DNA of 64,000 bases, taken from the NCBI RefSeq assembly GCF_016907755.1, contig NZ_JAFBCN010000001.1, forward strand, positions 4,526,001 through 4,590,000, given 5' to 3'. Of this stretch, positions 28,129-37,210 are shown piece by piece. How positions within the stretch are numbered: position 1 is the first letter of the stretch; each line of letters begins with the position of its first letter. A model generated the notes under the pieces. The model had not been told where the DNA came from, made no database searches, and saw only the letters and a list, made by a program, of their open reading frames with translations. The position numbers and the translations under genes were made by a program. This stretch comes from Cellulosimicrobium cellulans (GTDB lineage Bacteria > Actinomycetota > Actinomycetes > Actinomycetales > Cellulomonadaceae).

Positions 28129-30701
28129 GCGCGCTCCCCCGCCCCGACGTGCGCGGAGACCTCGACCGTGACGAGCCGCTCGTCCGCGGCCGTCACCTCG
28201 TGCACCGGCCCCGTGACGACGAGCGTCACGCGCGCGGTCGCCGCACCCGGCACGACCCGGCGCTCGGCCGGGGCGGACTCGTTGACGATCGCGCCGCCGG
28301 TCGTCGAGCCGAGGTCGTCGGGCCCGGGCGCGGCGTCGACCGCGCCCGCGTGCGCGCCGACCCACACCTCGACGTCGCCCGGCTCGACCACGCGCACGAG
28401 GCGGCGGTCGGAGAACGCGAGGCGCGTCGTCGGGACGCGGAAGGCCACGCGGCGCGACTCGCCCGCGCCGAGGTCGACGCGTGCGTACCCGAGGAGCTGC
28501 GCGACGGGGCGCGGCACCGACCCCACGACGTCGCGCGCGTAGAGCTGCACGACGTCCGTCCCCGCGACGTCGCCCGTGTTCGTCACCGTCACCGACGCGG
28601 CGAACGTCCCGCCCGCGGCGACGCTCGCGTCGACCTCGAGGTCCGCGTACGCGAACTGCGTGTACGACAGCCCGAACCCGAACGGCCGCACCGGCGTCGG
28701 GTCGGCGGACGTCACGTCCGACGGCCCGCCGAGCACGGGGTGCAGGTAGGAGTACGGCTGCGCGCCGCCCGCGCGCGGCAGCGACACGGGCAGGCGGCCC
28801 GACGGGTTCACCGTGCCGACGAGCACGTCCGCGACGGCGCGCCCGCCCTCCTCGCCGGGGAAGAAGCCCTGCAGGACGGCGGCCGGGCGACCGGCCGTCG
28901 CACCGCCCGTCCCCGCGTGGTCCCCCAGCGCCCAGCCGATCGCGTACGGGCGACCGGTGAGCAGCACGAGCACCACGGGCGTCCCGGTGTCGACGACCTC
29001 CTCGACGAGCCGCCGCTGCACGCCCGGGAGCTCGAGCGACTCGACGTCGTTGCCCTCGCCGACCGTGCCGCGACCGAAGAGCCCCGCCTCGTCGCCCACG
29101 ACGACGACCGCGACGTCCGCGGCCCGCGCGGTGGCGACCGCCTCGGGGATCCCCGAGGCGTCGTCGCCCTCGACCGCGCAGCCCCTCGCGTGCGTCACGA
29201 CGGTGCCCGCGAGCGCGTCGCGCAGCGACTCCAGGACCGTCGGCAGGGCGATGCCGGCCGGGACGCCGGGGTGGTGCGCGAGCACGTGGTTGACGAACGA
29301 GTAGCAGCCCATCAGCGCCTCGGACGAGTCCGCGTTGGGCCCGACGACGGCGACGCGCCGCGGGGCGGCCGGCGCGCCGTCAGCGCTGTCGGGCGCTCGA
29401 CGCCCGAGCGGCAGCACGCCGTCGTTCGCCAGGAGCACGAGCGACTCCTGCGCGAGGCGGCGCGCGGTCGCGCGCTGTCGCGGGGTGTCGAGGTCGACCT
29501 CCGTCGGCGGCTCGTCGGCGTACGCGCCCGGGTCGAGCAGACCGAGCTCCTCCTTCTGGTTGAGCAGGCGCAGGACGGCGCGGTCGACCCACGCCTCGTC
29601 GAGCGCGCCGGAGCGCACGCGCTCCGCGAGCGGCGCGAGGTAGGCGTCTCCTGTCGGGAGCTCGACGTCGAGGCCCGCCTGGAGCGCCTGCGCCGCGGCC
29701 TCCCCGCGGTCGGCCGCGACACGGTGCATGACCTCCAGGAACGCGACGCCGAAGTAGTCCGCGACGACGACGCCGTCGAACCCCCAGCGCTCGCGCAGGA
29801 TCTCGGTGAGGTGCTCCGTGCTGCCGTGCAGCGGCACGCCGTCGACGTCGACGTACGACGCCATGACCGACCGGGCGCCGCCGTCGCGCACGGCCATCTC
29901 GAACGGCGGGAGGTAGACGTCGGCGAGCTCGCGCGGCCCCGCGCTCACCGGCGCGTGGTTGCGCCCGGCGCGCGAGCCCGAGTACCCGACGAAGTGCTTG
30001 AGGGTCGCGTGCACGCCCGCGTCCTGCAGGCCGCGCACGTACGCCGTGCCGACCGTGCCGACGAGGTACGGGTCCTCGCCCACGCACTCGTCGACCCGGC
30101 CCCAGCGGGGGTCGCGCACGACGTCGAGCACGGGCGCGAGGCCCTGGTGCACGCCGAGCGCACGCATCGACCCGCCGACCTCGCGCGCCATCTCCTCGAC
30201 CAGCGCCGGGTCGAACGACGCTCCCCACGCGAGCGGCGTCGGGTACGTCGCGGCCCGCCAGGCGGCGAGGCCGGTGAGGCACTCCTCGTGCACGATCGCC
30301 GGGATCCCGAGCCGGGTCTCCGCCTTCAGTCGGCGCTGCTCCGCCCACAGCCACGCCGCCCGCTCCGCGGGCTCGACCGGCCGCGTGCCGTACACGCGGG
30401 TGTAGTGCCCCATCCCGTGCCGCGTGATCTCGGCGAGCCGGCCGCCGTCCTGCTGCCCCGCCGTCATCTCCGACTGCATCGGGGCGACGGTGCCGTTCTG
30501 GTCGAGCCAGTAGCCCACGAGCTGGGCGAGCTTCTCGTCGAGGGTCATGCGGGCGTGGAGCGCGCGCACGCGCTCGGAGACCGTGGGCGGCTGCGGCGGC
30601 ACCGGGCGCGGGCTGCGCGGCGCCTGGGCCGCGGGCTGCGAGGTGGCCTGCTCCGGGGAGCCGGTGGGGGCCGTCGGGACGGCAGGGACGACGTCGGTCA
30701 C
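28125..30701 (-). CDS. GH3 beta-glycosidase (beta-glucosidase/xylosidase)
   Basis: The 858-residue protein has a 35-residue Pro/Ala-rich N-terminus without a signal peptide, the GH3 (alpha/beta)8 domain with KHFVGYSGSRAGRNHAPV and nucleophile Asp315 in GVVVADYFGVAF, the alpha/beta sandwich domain, and a C-terminal FnIII-like domain (TNTGDVAGTDVVQLYARD). The sequence is of the bacterial beta-glucosidase/xylosidase type; linkage cannot be fixed. GTG 30701 has AAGGAG at nine bases. It lies behind an ABC importer and before GH43, so imported oligosaccharides are likely split inside the cell. Confidence 0.93.
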   Translation of the reverse strand: MTDVVPAVPTAPTGSPEQATSQPAAQAPRSPRPVPPQPPTVSERVRALHARMTLDEKLAQLVGYWLDQNGTVAPMQSEMTAGQQDGGRLAEITRHGMGHYTRVYGTRPVEPAERAAWLWAEQRRLKAETRLGIPAIVHEECLTGLAAWRAATYPTPLAWGASFDPALVEEMAREVGGSMRALGVHQGLAPVLDVVRDPRWGRVDECVGEDPYLVGTVGTAYVRGLQDAGVHATLKHFVGYSGSRAGRNHAPVSAGPRELADVYLPPFEMAVRDGGARSVMASYVDVDGVPLHGSTEHLTEILRERWGFDGVVVADYFGVAFLEVMHRVAADRGEAAAQALQAGLDVELPTGDAYLAPLAERVRSGALDEAWVDRAVLRLLNQKEELGLLDPGAYADEPPTEVDLDTPRQRATARRLAQESLVLLANDGVLPLGRRAPDSADGAPAAPRRVAVVGPNADSSEALMGCYSFVNHVLAHHPGVPAGIALPTVLESLRDALAGTVVTHARGCAVEGDDASGIPEAVATARAADVAVVVVGDEAGLFGRGTVGEGNDVESLELPGVQRRLVEEVVDTGTPVVLVLLTGRPYAIGWALGDHAGTGGATAGRPAAVLQGFFPGEEGGRAVADVLVGTVNPSGRLPVSLPRAGGAQPYSYLHPVLGGPSDVTSADPTPVRPFGFGLSYTQFAYADLEVDASVAAGGTFAASVTVTNTGDVAGTDVVQLYARDVVGSVPRPVAQLLGYARVDLGAGESRRVAFRVPTTRLAFSDRRLVRVVEPGDVEVWVGAHAGAVDAAPGPDDLGSTTGGAIVNESAPAERRVVPGAATARVTLVVTGPVHEVTAADERLVTVEVSAHVGAGERA

Positions 30702-30725
30702 GGGACCGTTCTCCTTCGATGGTGG

Positions 30726-30754
30726 CCCTGCCCCGCGCGCGGCGCGGGGCAGGG
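30726..30754. terminator. Intercistronic hairpin between permease and GH3
   Basis: CCCTGCCCCGCGC (30726-30738), loop GCG, GCGCGGGGCAGGG (30742-30754): a perfect 13-pair stem inside the sugar operon. It may reduce transcription into the hydrolase genes or stabilise the transporter message. Confidence 0.6.
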
Positions 30755-30777
30755 ACGGGGTGCGGACGGGCGCGCGG

Positions 30778-31671
30778 TCAGCCCTTCACGGCTCCGGAGA
30801 GCCCGCCGACGATGCGCCGCTCGAACAGCGAGAAGAAGACGAGCGCGGGGATCATCGACAGAGAGGTGAAGGCGAGCACGCGGGCGGTGTCCACGGAGTA
30901 CTGCGACGCGAACGCCTGCACGCCCAGCGGGAGCGTGTACGACGTCTCGTCGTTGAGGATGAAGAGCGGGAGCATGTAGCTGTTCCAGCTCGCGACGAAC
31001 GCGAGGATCCCCACGGTGATGACGCCCGGCAGGGACAGCGGCACGACCATGCGGAAGAAGAAGCCGAGCCTGCTCGCCCCGTCGATCGACGCCGCCTCCT
31101 CGATCTCGCGCGGGATGGCGCGCAGGAACGGGACCAGGATGATGACGGTCGTCGGGAGGGCGAACGCGATCTGCGGCAGCACCAGGCCGCCCACGGAGTT
31201 CATCAGCCCGAGCGAGCGGATCATGATGTACAGCGGGGTGATCGCGACGGTCATGGGGAACATGAGGCCCGCCGCGAACAGCGCGTACAGCGCCCCGCGT
31301 CCCGCGAACGAGTAGCGCGCGATGACGTAGCTCGCCATGAGACCCAGCACCACGACGCCGAGGGTCGTGAGGAGCCCTGCCACGAGCGAGTTCCCGAGCT
31401 GCTGCCAGAACAGCGAGCTCGTCAGGACGCCGACGTAGTTCTCGAGCTGCCACGGGTCGGGCAGGCCCGACGGGTCCGCCGTGATCTGCGCGTTCGTCCG
31501 GAACCCGCCGACGACGATGTACGCGATCGGGGCGAGGCACACGCCCACGAGCAGCCACGCGACGACGTAGGTGAGGGGGCCGCCGCGCCCGATGCCGGAG
31601 CCGCGAGGCTCCTTCGGGATCGTGGCGCCGGGCGCGCGCTCGGGCGCGGGTGCGGCGGTGACCGTGGCCAT
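30778..31671 (-). CDS. Carbohydrate ABC transporter permease (MalG type)
   Basis: The 297-residue protein has six membrane helices and the EAA loop EEAASIDGASRLGFFFRMVVPLSLPGV that docks the ATPase. It belongs to the CUT1 family MalG branch. It forms a heterodimer with the permease upstream; the ATPase is not encoded here and is probably a shared MsiK-like protein. ATG 31671 overlaps the upstream stop (TGATG); a GTG one codon earlier is an alternative. Confidence 0.93.
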   Translation of the reverse strand: MATVTAAPAPERAPGATIPKEPRGSGIGRGGPLTYVVAWLLVGVCLAPIAYIVVGGFRTNAQITADPSGLPDPWQLENYVGVLTSSLFWQQLGNSLVAGLLTTLGVVVLGLMASYVIARYSFAGRGALYALFAAGLMFPMTVAITPLYIMIRSLGLMNSVGGLVLPQIAFALPTTVIILVPFLRAIPREIEEAASIDGASRLGFFFRMVVPLSLPGVITVGILAFVASWNSYMLPLFILNDETSYTLPLGVQAFASQYSVDTARVLAFTSLSMIPALVFFSLFERRIVGGLSGAVKG

Positions 31672-32690
31672 CACTTCTTCCCTTCCGTGATCGCGCCCTC
31701 GGTGTCACGGCGCAGGACGTACCGCTGGTAGACGAGCGCCACCGCGAGCGAGATGAGGAACAGCACCACGGCGACCGCGCTGCCGAACCCGTAGTTCCCC
31801 GCGTTGCGCCCGTTCGCCACCATGTAGGTCGCCATGGTCGACGTCCCCGCCGTCGAGGCCACGTACTGGCCCCAGATGATGTAGACGAGGTCGAAGAGCT
31901 GGAGCGAGCCGATGATCGACAGGAACGCCCAGATGCGGACGGTCGGGCCGAGGAGCGGGAGCGTGACGAAGCGCTGCGTCTTCCAGTACGACGCGCCGTC
32001 GATCGCGGCCGCCTCCCCCAGCTCGTCGGGGATGCCCTGCAGGCCCGCGAGGAAGAGGATCACGGCGAAGCCGATGTACTTCCACGTGATGATGAGCAGC
32101 AGGGTCCAGATCGCGACGTCCGGGTCGGCGAGCCAGTCGACCGTGAGGAACCCGAGGCCGATGCGCTCCAGCAGGTCGTTCACGGCGCCCGTGGTCGCGA
32201 GCATGAGGCTGAAGCCCGTCCCGACGATCACCTCGGACACCACGTACGGCACGAACACGAGCACCCGGATCACCGAGCGGCCGCGGATGCGCCGGTTGAG
32301 CATGAGCGCCACGATCACGGCGACCGGGCCCTGCAGCACGAGCGACATCAGGACGATGAACGCGTTGTGCCCCAGCGCCGCCAGGAACTCCGGGTCGCGG
32401 AAGATGATGAGGTAGTTGTCGAACCCGACGAACTCCGTCGGGGGGCCGAAGCCCTTCCACTTGAAGAACCCGTAGTACGCCGCCATCACCACGGGGACGA
32501 TGACGAAGGTCAGGAAGACGACGAGCGCGGGCCCGGCGAGCACCGCGATCTCGGCTCGCTGGGCCCAGCGGCCGCCGCGCGGGGGGCGCCGCGCGGCGGC
32601 CGGGGCGGCCGGGGGCGGCGTCGCGCCGCCCCCGGCCCGGTCCTCGGGCGTCGTCGTGCTCGGCGAGATCTCGCCCTGGGACACGTTCAT
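31671..32690 (-). CDS. Carbohydrate ABC transporter permease (MalF type)
   Basis: The 339-residue protein has a Pro/Ala-rich cytoplasmic N-terminus (about 50 residues) and six or more membrane helices, with EAA loop GEAAAIDGASYWKTQRFVTLPLLGPTV. It is the CUT1 MalF-like partner of the next permease. ATG 32690 lies eight bases after the binding-protein stop; AAGGAG overlaps that stop. A longer open frame to 33014 runs over the binding-protein gene and is not used. Confidence 0.93.
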   Translation of the reverse strand: MNVSQGEISPSTTTPEDRAGGGATPPPAAPAAARRPPRGGRWAQRAEIAVLAGPALVVFLTFVIVPVVMAAYYGFFKWKGFGPPTEFVGFDNYLIIFRDPEFLAALGHNAFIVLMSLVLQGPVAVIVALMLNRRIRGRSVIRVLVFVPYVVSEVIVGTGFSLMLATTGAVNDLLERIGLGFLTVDWLADPDVAIWTLLLIITWKYIGFAVILFLAGLQGIPDELGEAAAIDGASYWKTQRFVTLPLLGPTVRIWAFLSIIGSLQLFDLVYIIWGQYVASTAGTSTMATYMVANGRNAGNYGFGSAVAVVLFLISLAVALVYQRYVLRRDTEGAITEGKK

Positions 32691-32698
32691 GGAAGGGG

Positions 32699-33985
32699 TT
32701 ACTCCTTGGCGGCCGCGTCGTTGACGGCGGTGACGATGTCCTCGGGCGTGCCCTGGCCGGCGAGCAGGTTGACGACGGCCGTGTTCAGCGCGTTGCCGAT
32801 GTTCTGGCCGTAGAGCGTGTCGAGCCAGACGGAGACGTACGGCGCCTCGTTGTACGCCTCGAGGATCGAGACGAGTGCCGGGTCGACGACCGCGCCCTGC
32901 GCCTCCTTGCTCGCGGGCAGCGTCTGGAACGCGGTGGCGTAGGCCTCCTGCGACTCCTTCGACATGGCGAAGTTGAGGAAGTCGGCGCACGCGTCCGGGG
33001 CGTCCACGTAGCACGAGTAGCCGTCGACGCCGCCCATCATCGCGCCGGGCTCGCCGTCACCGCCCTCGACCTCGGGGAACGGGAACCACTGGAGGTCGGG
33101 CAGGGGCTGCTCGTCCGGCGTGAGCGACGCGATGACGCCCGGGTCCCACGCGCCCATGAGCTCCATCGACGCCTGGTGGTTCGCCAGCAGGCCGGCCGAG
33201 GAGCCGGCGCCCTGCTGCGCGGACGTGGTGAGGAAGCCCTCGTTGAACGGCTCCGTCGCGGCGAAGTCGGCGAGCGCGTTGCCGGCGTCGAGCCAGCACG
33301 GGTCGTCGAAGGTCCGCGTGGCGGCGGCCTCGTTCATCGCGTCCTGGGAGCAGAAGCGGAGCGCGAAGAAGTAGTACCAGTGCGCGGCAGGCCACGCGTC
33401 CTTGGCACCGAGCGCGATGGGCGCGATGCCCGCGGCCTTGAGCTGCTCGGTCGCCGCCTCGAGGTCCGAGATCGTCCCCGGGGTCTCGGTGATGCCGGCC
33501 TGCCCGAACAGGTCGGTGCTGTAGAACATGCCACCGGGCAGGATCGACACCGGCATGCCGTAGACCTTGCCGTCGACCGAGAGCGCGCTCAGCGACCCGC
33601 CGACCGCCTCCTCGACCGCCGGGTCGATGAGGTCGGTCAGGTCCTTGACCTGGCCCGCCTCCACGACGTCCGCGAGCTTGCCGCCACCGCGCGCCATGAA
33701 GATGTCGGGTGCGTCACCCGAGTTCAGGGCGGTCTGGAGCTTGCCGTCCATGTCCTCGTTCTGGATGGACTGGATCTTGATCGTGACGCCGGGGTTCTCG
33801 TCCTCGAACGCCGCGGCCGTGGCCTTCCAGTACTCCATGCCGGGTCCGGTCGTGGAGTTGTGCCAGAAGGTCATCGAGACCGAGCCGTCGTCCGAGCCGG
33901 AGTCGCCTCCGCCTCCGCAGGCCGAGAGCACGAGCGTGCCCGCCATCGCGACGGCGGTCGCCGCCAGGAGCTTCCGAGACTTCAT
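32699..33985 (-). CDS. Sugar-binding lipoprotein of ABC importer
   Basis: The 428-residue protein has a lipoprotein signal MKSRKLLAATAVAMAGTLVL followed by lipobox LSAC and a Gly/Ser/Asp tether, then the SBP type 1 (MalE-like) fold starting SMTFWHNSTTGPGMEYWKATAAAFEDENPGVTI. It captures oligosaccharide outside the membrane for the two downstream permeases. The ligand is probably a xylo- or gluco-oligosaccharide given GH43 and GH3 in the same operon. It is the first operon gene; TTGACA (complement of 34094-34099) next to a perfect LacI-type palindrome lies about 115 bases upstream. Confidence 0.94.
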   Translation of the reverse strand: MKSRKLLAATAVAMAGTLVLSACGGGGDSGSDDGSVSMTFWHNSTTGPGMEYWKATAAAFEDENPGVTIKIQSIQNEDMDGKLQTALNSGDAPDIFMARGGGKLADVVEAGQVKDLTDLIDPAVEEAVGGSLSALSVDGKVYGMPVSILPGGMFYSTDLFGQAGITETPGTISDLEAATEQLKAAGIAPIALGAKDAWPAAHWYYFFALRFCSQDAMNEAAATRTFDDPCWLDAGNALADFAATEPFNEGFLTTSAQQGAGSSAGLLANHQASMELMGAWDPGVIASLTPDEQPLPDLQWFPFPEVEGGDGEPGAMMGGVDGYSCYVDAPDACADFLNFAMSKESQEAYATAFQTLPASKEAQGAVVDPALVSILEAYNEAPYVSVWLDTLYGQNIGNALNTAVVNLLAGQGTPEDIVTAVNDAAAKE

Positions 33986-34100
33986 CGTTCCGTCCTCTTC
34001 GTCGAGTCGCACAGGGCGCACGCTGCCTCGAGCGCGCCGGGCTGCCTCCGCGTCGGGGCCGCCACGGCGACTCTCGCAAACGGAGGGGCCGCGTGTCAAT

Positions 34101-34114
34101 CGTTATCGATAACG
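34101..34114. promoter_or_regulatory. LacI-family operator
   Basis: CGTTATCGATAACG is a perfect 14-base palindrome with the central CG typical of LacI operators. It lies between the divergent importer operon and lacI-type gene and abuts the minus-strand -35 TTGACA at 34094-34099, so binding would block the operon promoter. Confidence 0.85.
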
Positions 34115-34252
34115 TTTTACACACGATGCCTCGCGAGCCGGCGCCGGGCGCGGGCGTGAGCGCGCCCGCACGGCCCACGACGCGACCGCGGACCAGGCCG
34201 GGCGCCCGGCGGGGCGCCGCCGAGGGGCCTCGCCACGGGCTACTGTCTCCCC

Positions 34253-35254
34253 ATGCGCTCCACGGGAAGAGTCACGATCGGCGACGTCGCGCGCACCGCC
34301 GGCGTCTCCGTCGCGACGGTCTCCAAGGTGATCAACGGCCGCTACGGCGTCGCTCTGGAGACCTCCCGGCACGTCCAGGAGGTCATCGACCAGCTCGGGT
34401 ACGAGTCGTCGATCGTCGCGCGCAGCCTGCGCAGCCGTCGTACCAACGTCATCGGCATCCTCGTCGCCGAGTTCGAGCCGTTCTCGACCGAGCTCCTCAA
34501 GGGCATCTCCGAGGCCGTCGACGGCACCGGCTACGAGCTGCTCGCCTATTCCGGCGGGCTGCGCCGCGACGACCGCGTCGGCTGGGAGCAACGCTACCTC
34601 TCGCGTCTCGGCGGCACCCTGATCGACGGCGCCATCCTCGTCACGCCGACCGTCGTCGCGCCGGGCAACTCCATCCCCGTCGTCGCCGTCGACCCGCACC
34701 GCGGCCCCTCCGGCCCGCCCACCGTCGACTCCGACAACCTCGCCGGCGCGCGCGCCGCGACCGAGCACCTGCTCTCCCTCGGCCACCGTCGCATCGGCTT
34801 CCTCGCCGGCCGCCCCGACCTCGAGTCCGCGCGCCTGCGCGAGCAGGGGTACCGCGAGGCCCTCGCCGAGGCCGGCGTCACGTTCGACCCCGAGCTCGTC
34901 CGCGTCGGCGGCTACCGCCCGGACCTCGCCGACTCCCCCGCGCACGAGCTCCTCTCGCTCCCCGAGCGGCCGACCGCGATCTTCGCCGCGAACGACCTCT
35001 CCGCCATCCGCACCATGGAGGTCGCCGCCGAGCTCGGCCTGCGCGTGCCCGACGACGTCTCCGTCGTCGGGTTCGACAACGTCCCCGAGTCCGCGCTCAC
35101 CACCCCGCCGCTGACGACCGTCGACCAGCCGATCCACCGCATGGGCGCCGAGGCGCTGCGCCTCATCGTCGACCTCGTCGAGGGCAACCCCCGCGAACCC
35201 CACGTCCGCCTCCCCACGACCCTCGTCGTCCGCGGCACCACCCGCCCCCTCTGA
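34253..35254 (+). CDS. LacI-family transcriptional regulator
   Basis: The 333-residue protein has a LacI helix-turn-helix with hinge at 6-60 (VTIGDVARTAGVSVATVSKVING...VARSLRSRRTNVIG) and a periplasmic-binding-protein-like sugar domain (61-333) with FAANDLSAIRTMEVAAELGLRVPDDVSVVGFDN. It most likely represses the divergent ABC/GH3/GH43 operon through the palindrome at 34101-34114. TACTGT at 34241-34246, six bases before ATG, and no ribosome site suggest a leaderless mRNA. Confidence 0.94.
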   Translation: MRSTGRVTIGDVARTAGVSVATVSKVINGRYGVALETSRHVQEVIDQLGYESSIVARSLRSRRTNVIGILVAEFEPFSTELLKGISEAVDGTGYELLAYSGGLRRDDRVGWEQRYLSRLGGTLIDGAILVTPTVVAPGNSIPVVAVDPHRGPSGPPTVDSDNLAGARAATEHLLSLGHRRIGFLAGRPDLESARLREQGYREALAEAGVTFDPELVRVGGYRPDLADSPAHELLSLPERPTAIFAANDLSAIRTMEVAAELGLRVPDDVSVVGFDNVPESALTTPPLTTVDQPIHRMGAEALRLIVDLVEGNPREPHVRLPTTLVVRGTTRPL

Positions 35255-35264
35255 CCCTCCGCCG

Positions 35265-35349
35265 GCCGAGGCAGAACCGCGGTCCGGCGAAGCAGAGCCC
35301 TGGTTGCGCGAGATGGAGCCCTGGTCGGCACCGGTGAGGCTGGAATCCT
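35265..35349. repeat. Degenerate direct repeats after the LacI gene
   Basis: Four imperfect units that begin at about 35265, 35286, 35306 and 35333 share a (G)CGA(G/A)GC-AGA(A/G)CC pattern, two of them continuing into CCTGGT. The pattern resembles the GCGAGGTAGAAC units at 39115-39186. The function is not known. Confidence 0.45.
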
Positions 35350-35408
35350 GCGCACCGCTCCGACGTTATGTCAGCAGTACCACTGCCGACAGACCCTGAG
35401 GAGGTCAC

Positions 35409-35828
35409 ATGGCCCGCCTCGCACGCCGCGTCCAGGTCGAGAACGACTACGGCGAGATCATGCACTACGAGCGCCACACCGGCGGCGGCCTCGTGTCGCC
35501 GCACGCGCGCGTCCCCGAGTCCGTCCCGGTCGGGTCGGGCACGTACGTCGAGAAGGGGGCCGTCGTCGGGTCCGGCTGCCAGCTCGGCGAGGGAACCTGG
35601 ATCGACCGCGACGTCACCCTCGGCCGGGACGTCCGCGTCGGCGACAACGTGCGCATCTCCCCCGAGACCCGCGTCGGCGACCGCGCCCGCGTAGGCAGCG
35701 GCGCGCGTGTCGGACGTCGCGTGCTCGTGGAGCCGGGCGCCGTCGTCCCGCCGGACGAGATCGTGCCCGACGACGCCACCGTGCGCCGCCGGGGCGGCGT
35801 CCGGTCCGGCTACGACGTGGCCGCGTAG
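35409..35828 (+). CDS. Small hexapeptide-repeat (left-handed beta-helix) protein
   Basis: The 139-residue protein consists of about 30 leader residues and a run of hexapeptide turns (VPVGSGTYVEKGAVVGSGCQ, then TWIDRDVTLGRDVRVGDNVRI and RVGDRARVGSGARVGRRVLV). This is the fold of LpxA-like acyltransferases and gamma carbonic anhydrases, but no catalytic domain or His triad is present, so it may be a structural or scaffold trimer. GAGGAGG seven bases before ATG is a strong ribosome site. I do not recognise a specific family. Confidence 0.78.
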   Translation: MARLARRVQVENDYGEIMHYERHTGGGLVSPHARVPESVPVGSGTYVEKGAVVGSGCQLGEGTWIDRDVTLGRDVRVGDNVRISPETRVGDRARVGSGARVGRRVLVEPGAVVPPDEIVPDDATVRRRGGVRSGYDVAA

Positions 35829-35890
35829 CGACACGTCCAGGCGTCGAACACCTTTCCCCGGCAGCATCCGGGTGCGTAGCCTTACCGCCC

Positions 35891-37189
35891 GTGACCTACC
35901 CGCCGCACGGCCCCGCCGTCCCCCCGCCGCGCCCGCAGCCGACGCCGGTGCCCCCGCACCCGCAGGGTCTCGCGGGCGCCGCGGTGCCGCTCGACCCGCG
36001 CGCGGTCCTGGAGGGTCGCCCGCCGGGCCGGGCACGCGTGGGCGTCATCGTGACGATCGCGGTCGCGAGCCTGTGCCTGCTGGTCGGCCTCGTGCTCGCG
36101 GCGCTGTCCGGCGTCGGGACGTTCACCGTCGGCCTGCTGCTGGCGCTCGTGCCGCTCGGTATCTGGGTGCCCGTCGTCCTGGCCCTCGACCGCCTCGAGC
36201 CGGAGCCGCCGAGCGCGCTCGTCGTCGCGTTCCTGTGGGGCGCCGGGATCGCGACGCTCGTCGCGGGGGTCCTCAACACGCTCGGGCTCGAGCTGCTCAC
36301 CGCGCCGCTGTTCGGCGAGGAGGTCGGCTGGTACGTCGTCGCGTCGTTCGGGGCGCCGTTCGTCGAGGAGATCCTCAAGGGCGCCGTGCTGTTCGGGATG
36401 CTGTGGTTCCGCCGGCACGAGATCGACGGCTGGACCGACGGCGTCATCTACGCCGCGATGGTCGCGCTCGGGTTCGCGGCGGTCGAGAACGTCACCTACT
36501 TCATCATGGCCGCGCAGGACGGGACGCTCGGCCCGACGTTCGTGCTCCGCGCGCTCGTCACCCCCCTGCTGCACCCGCTGTGCACCGCGCTCACGGGGCT
36601 CGGCGTCGCGAGCGCGGCCACGAGCCCGCCCGGCCCGCGCCGGGTCCTCGCGCCGATCGGCGGCCTCGCGGCGGCGATCGCGCTCCACATGCTGTGGAAC
36701 GCCTCGACCGGGTTCGGCACGCTCGCGCTCGGGGTCGCGTACCTCGCGGGGCTCGGGGTGCTGGTCACGCTGATCGTCCTGCTCGTGCGCGACCGCCGTC
36801 GCACGGTCGCGACGATCCAGCGCCAGCTCGTGCCGTACGTCCCGACGGGCCTCGTCACGCCGGCGGACCTCACGATGCTCTCCACGCTCGCCGCGCGCCG
36901 CCAGGCGCGCGACTGGGCCCGCCGCACGGGCGGCACCGGCGCCGCCCACGCGATGCGCGACTACCAGCAGGCGGCGACGGAGCTCGCGCTGCTCCACGAC
37001 CGGGTCGCGCGCGGCGCGGTCGAGGCGTGGCGCGTCGAGGGGCAGCGCCGCGCGCTGCTGCAGCTCATGCTCACGGCGCGCCAGGCGTTCCTCGTGCGGA
37101 CGCCGCAGCCGCCGCCCGCCCCGTGGTCCCCGGGCGCGCCGTCCGGCTTCACGTCCGACGCGTGGGTTCCCGGCCAGGGCACGTACTAG
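35891..37189 (+). CDS. PrsW-family intramembrane metalloprotease
   Basis: The 432-residue protein has a Pro-rich N-terminus, then about eight membrane helices. FVEEILKGAVLF (EExxK motif), AAVENVTYF, HPLCTALTG and LHMLWN are the metal-ligand and catalytic segments of PrsW-type proteases. In Bacillus PrsW cuts an anti-sigma factor. After the last helix, about 130 soluble residues (VATIQRQLVPYV onward) extend the protein beyond the usual size. TAGCCT at 35877-35882 precedes the GTG. Whether it could act on the anti-sigma domain of the sigma fusion at 2-7 kb is speculation. Confidence 0.9.
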   Translation: MTYPPHGPAVPPPRPQPTPVPPHPQGLAGAAVPLDPRAVLEGRPPGRARVGVIVTIAVASLCLLVGLVLAALSGVGTFTVGLLLALVPLGIWVPVVLALDRLEPEPPSALVVAFLWGAGIATLVAGVLNTLGLELLTAPLFGEEVGWYVVASFGAPFVEEILKGAVLFGMLWFRRHEIDGWTDGVIYAAMVALGFAAVENVTYFIMAAQDGTLGPTFVLRALVTPLLHPLCTALTGLGVASAATSPPGPRRVLAPIGGLAAAIALHMLWNASTGFGTLALGVAYLAGLGVLVTLIVLLVRDRRRTVATIQRQLVPYVPTGLVTPADLTMLSTLAARRQARDWARRTGGTGAAHAMRDYQQAATELALLHDRVARGAVEAWRVEGQRRALLQLMLTARQAFLVRTPQPPPAPWSPGAPSGFTSDAWVPGQGTY

Positions 37190-37210
37190 CCCGGCATCCT
37201 CCGCCGGCGC

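Noticed and set aside
28149-30869. Long plus-strand frame across GH3
   Set aside because: Shadow frame with no recognisable motif, opposite a clear GH3 enzyme.
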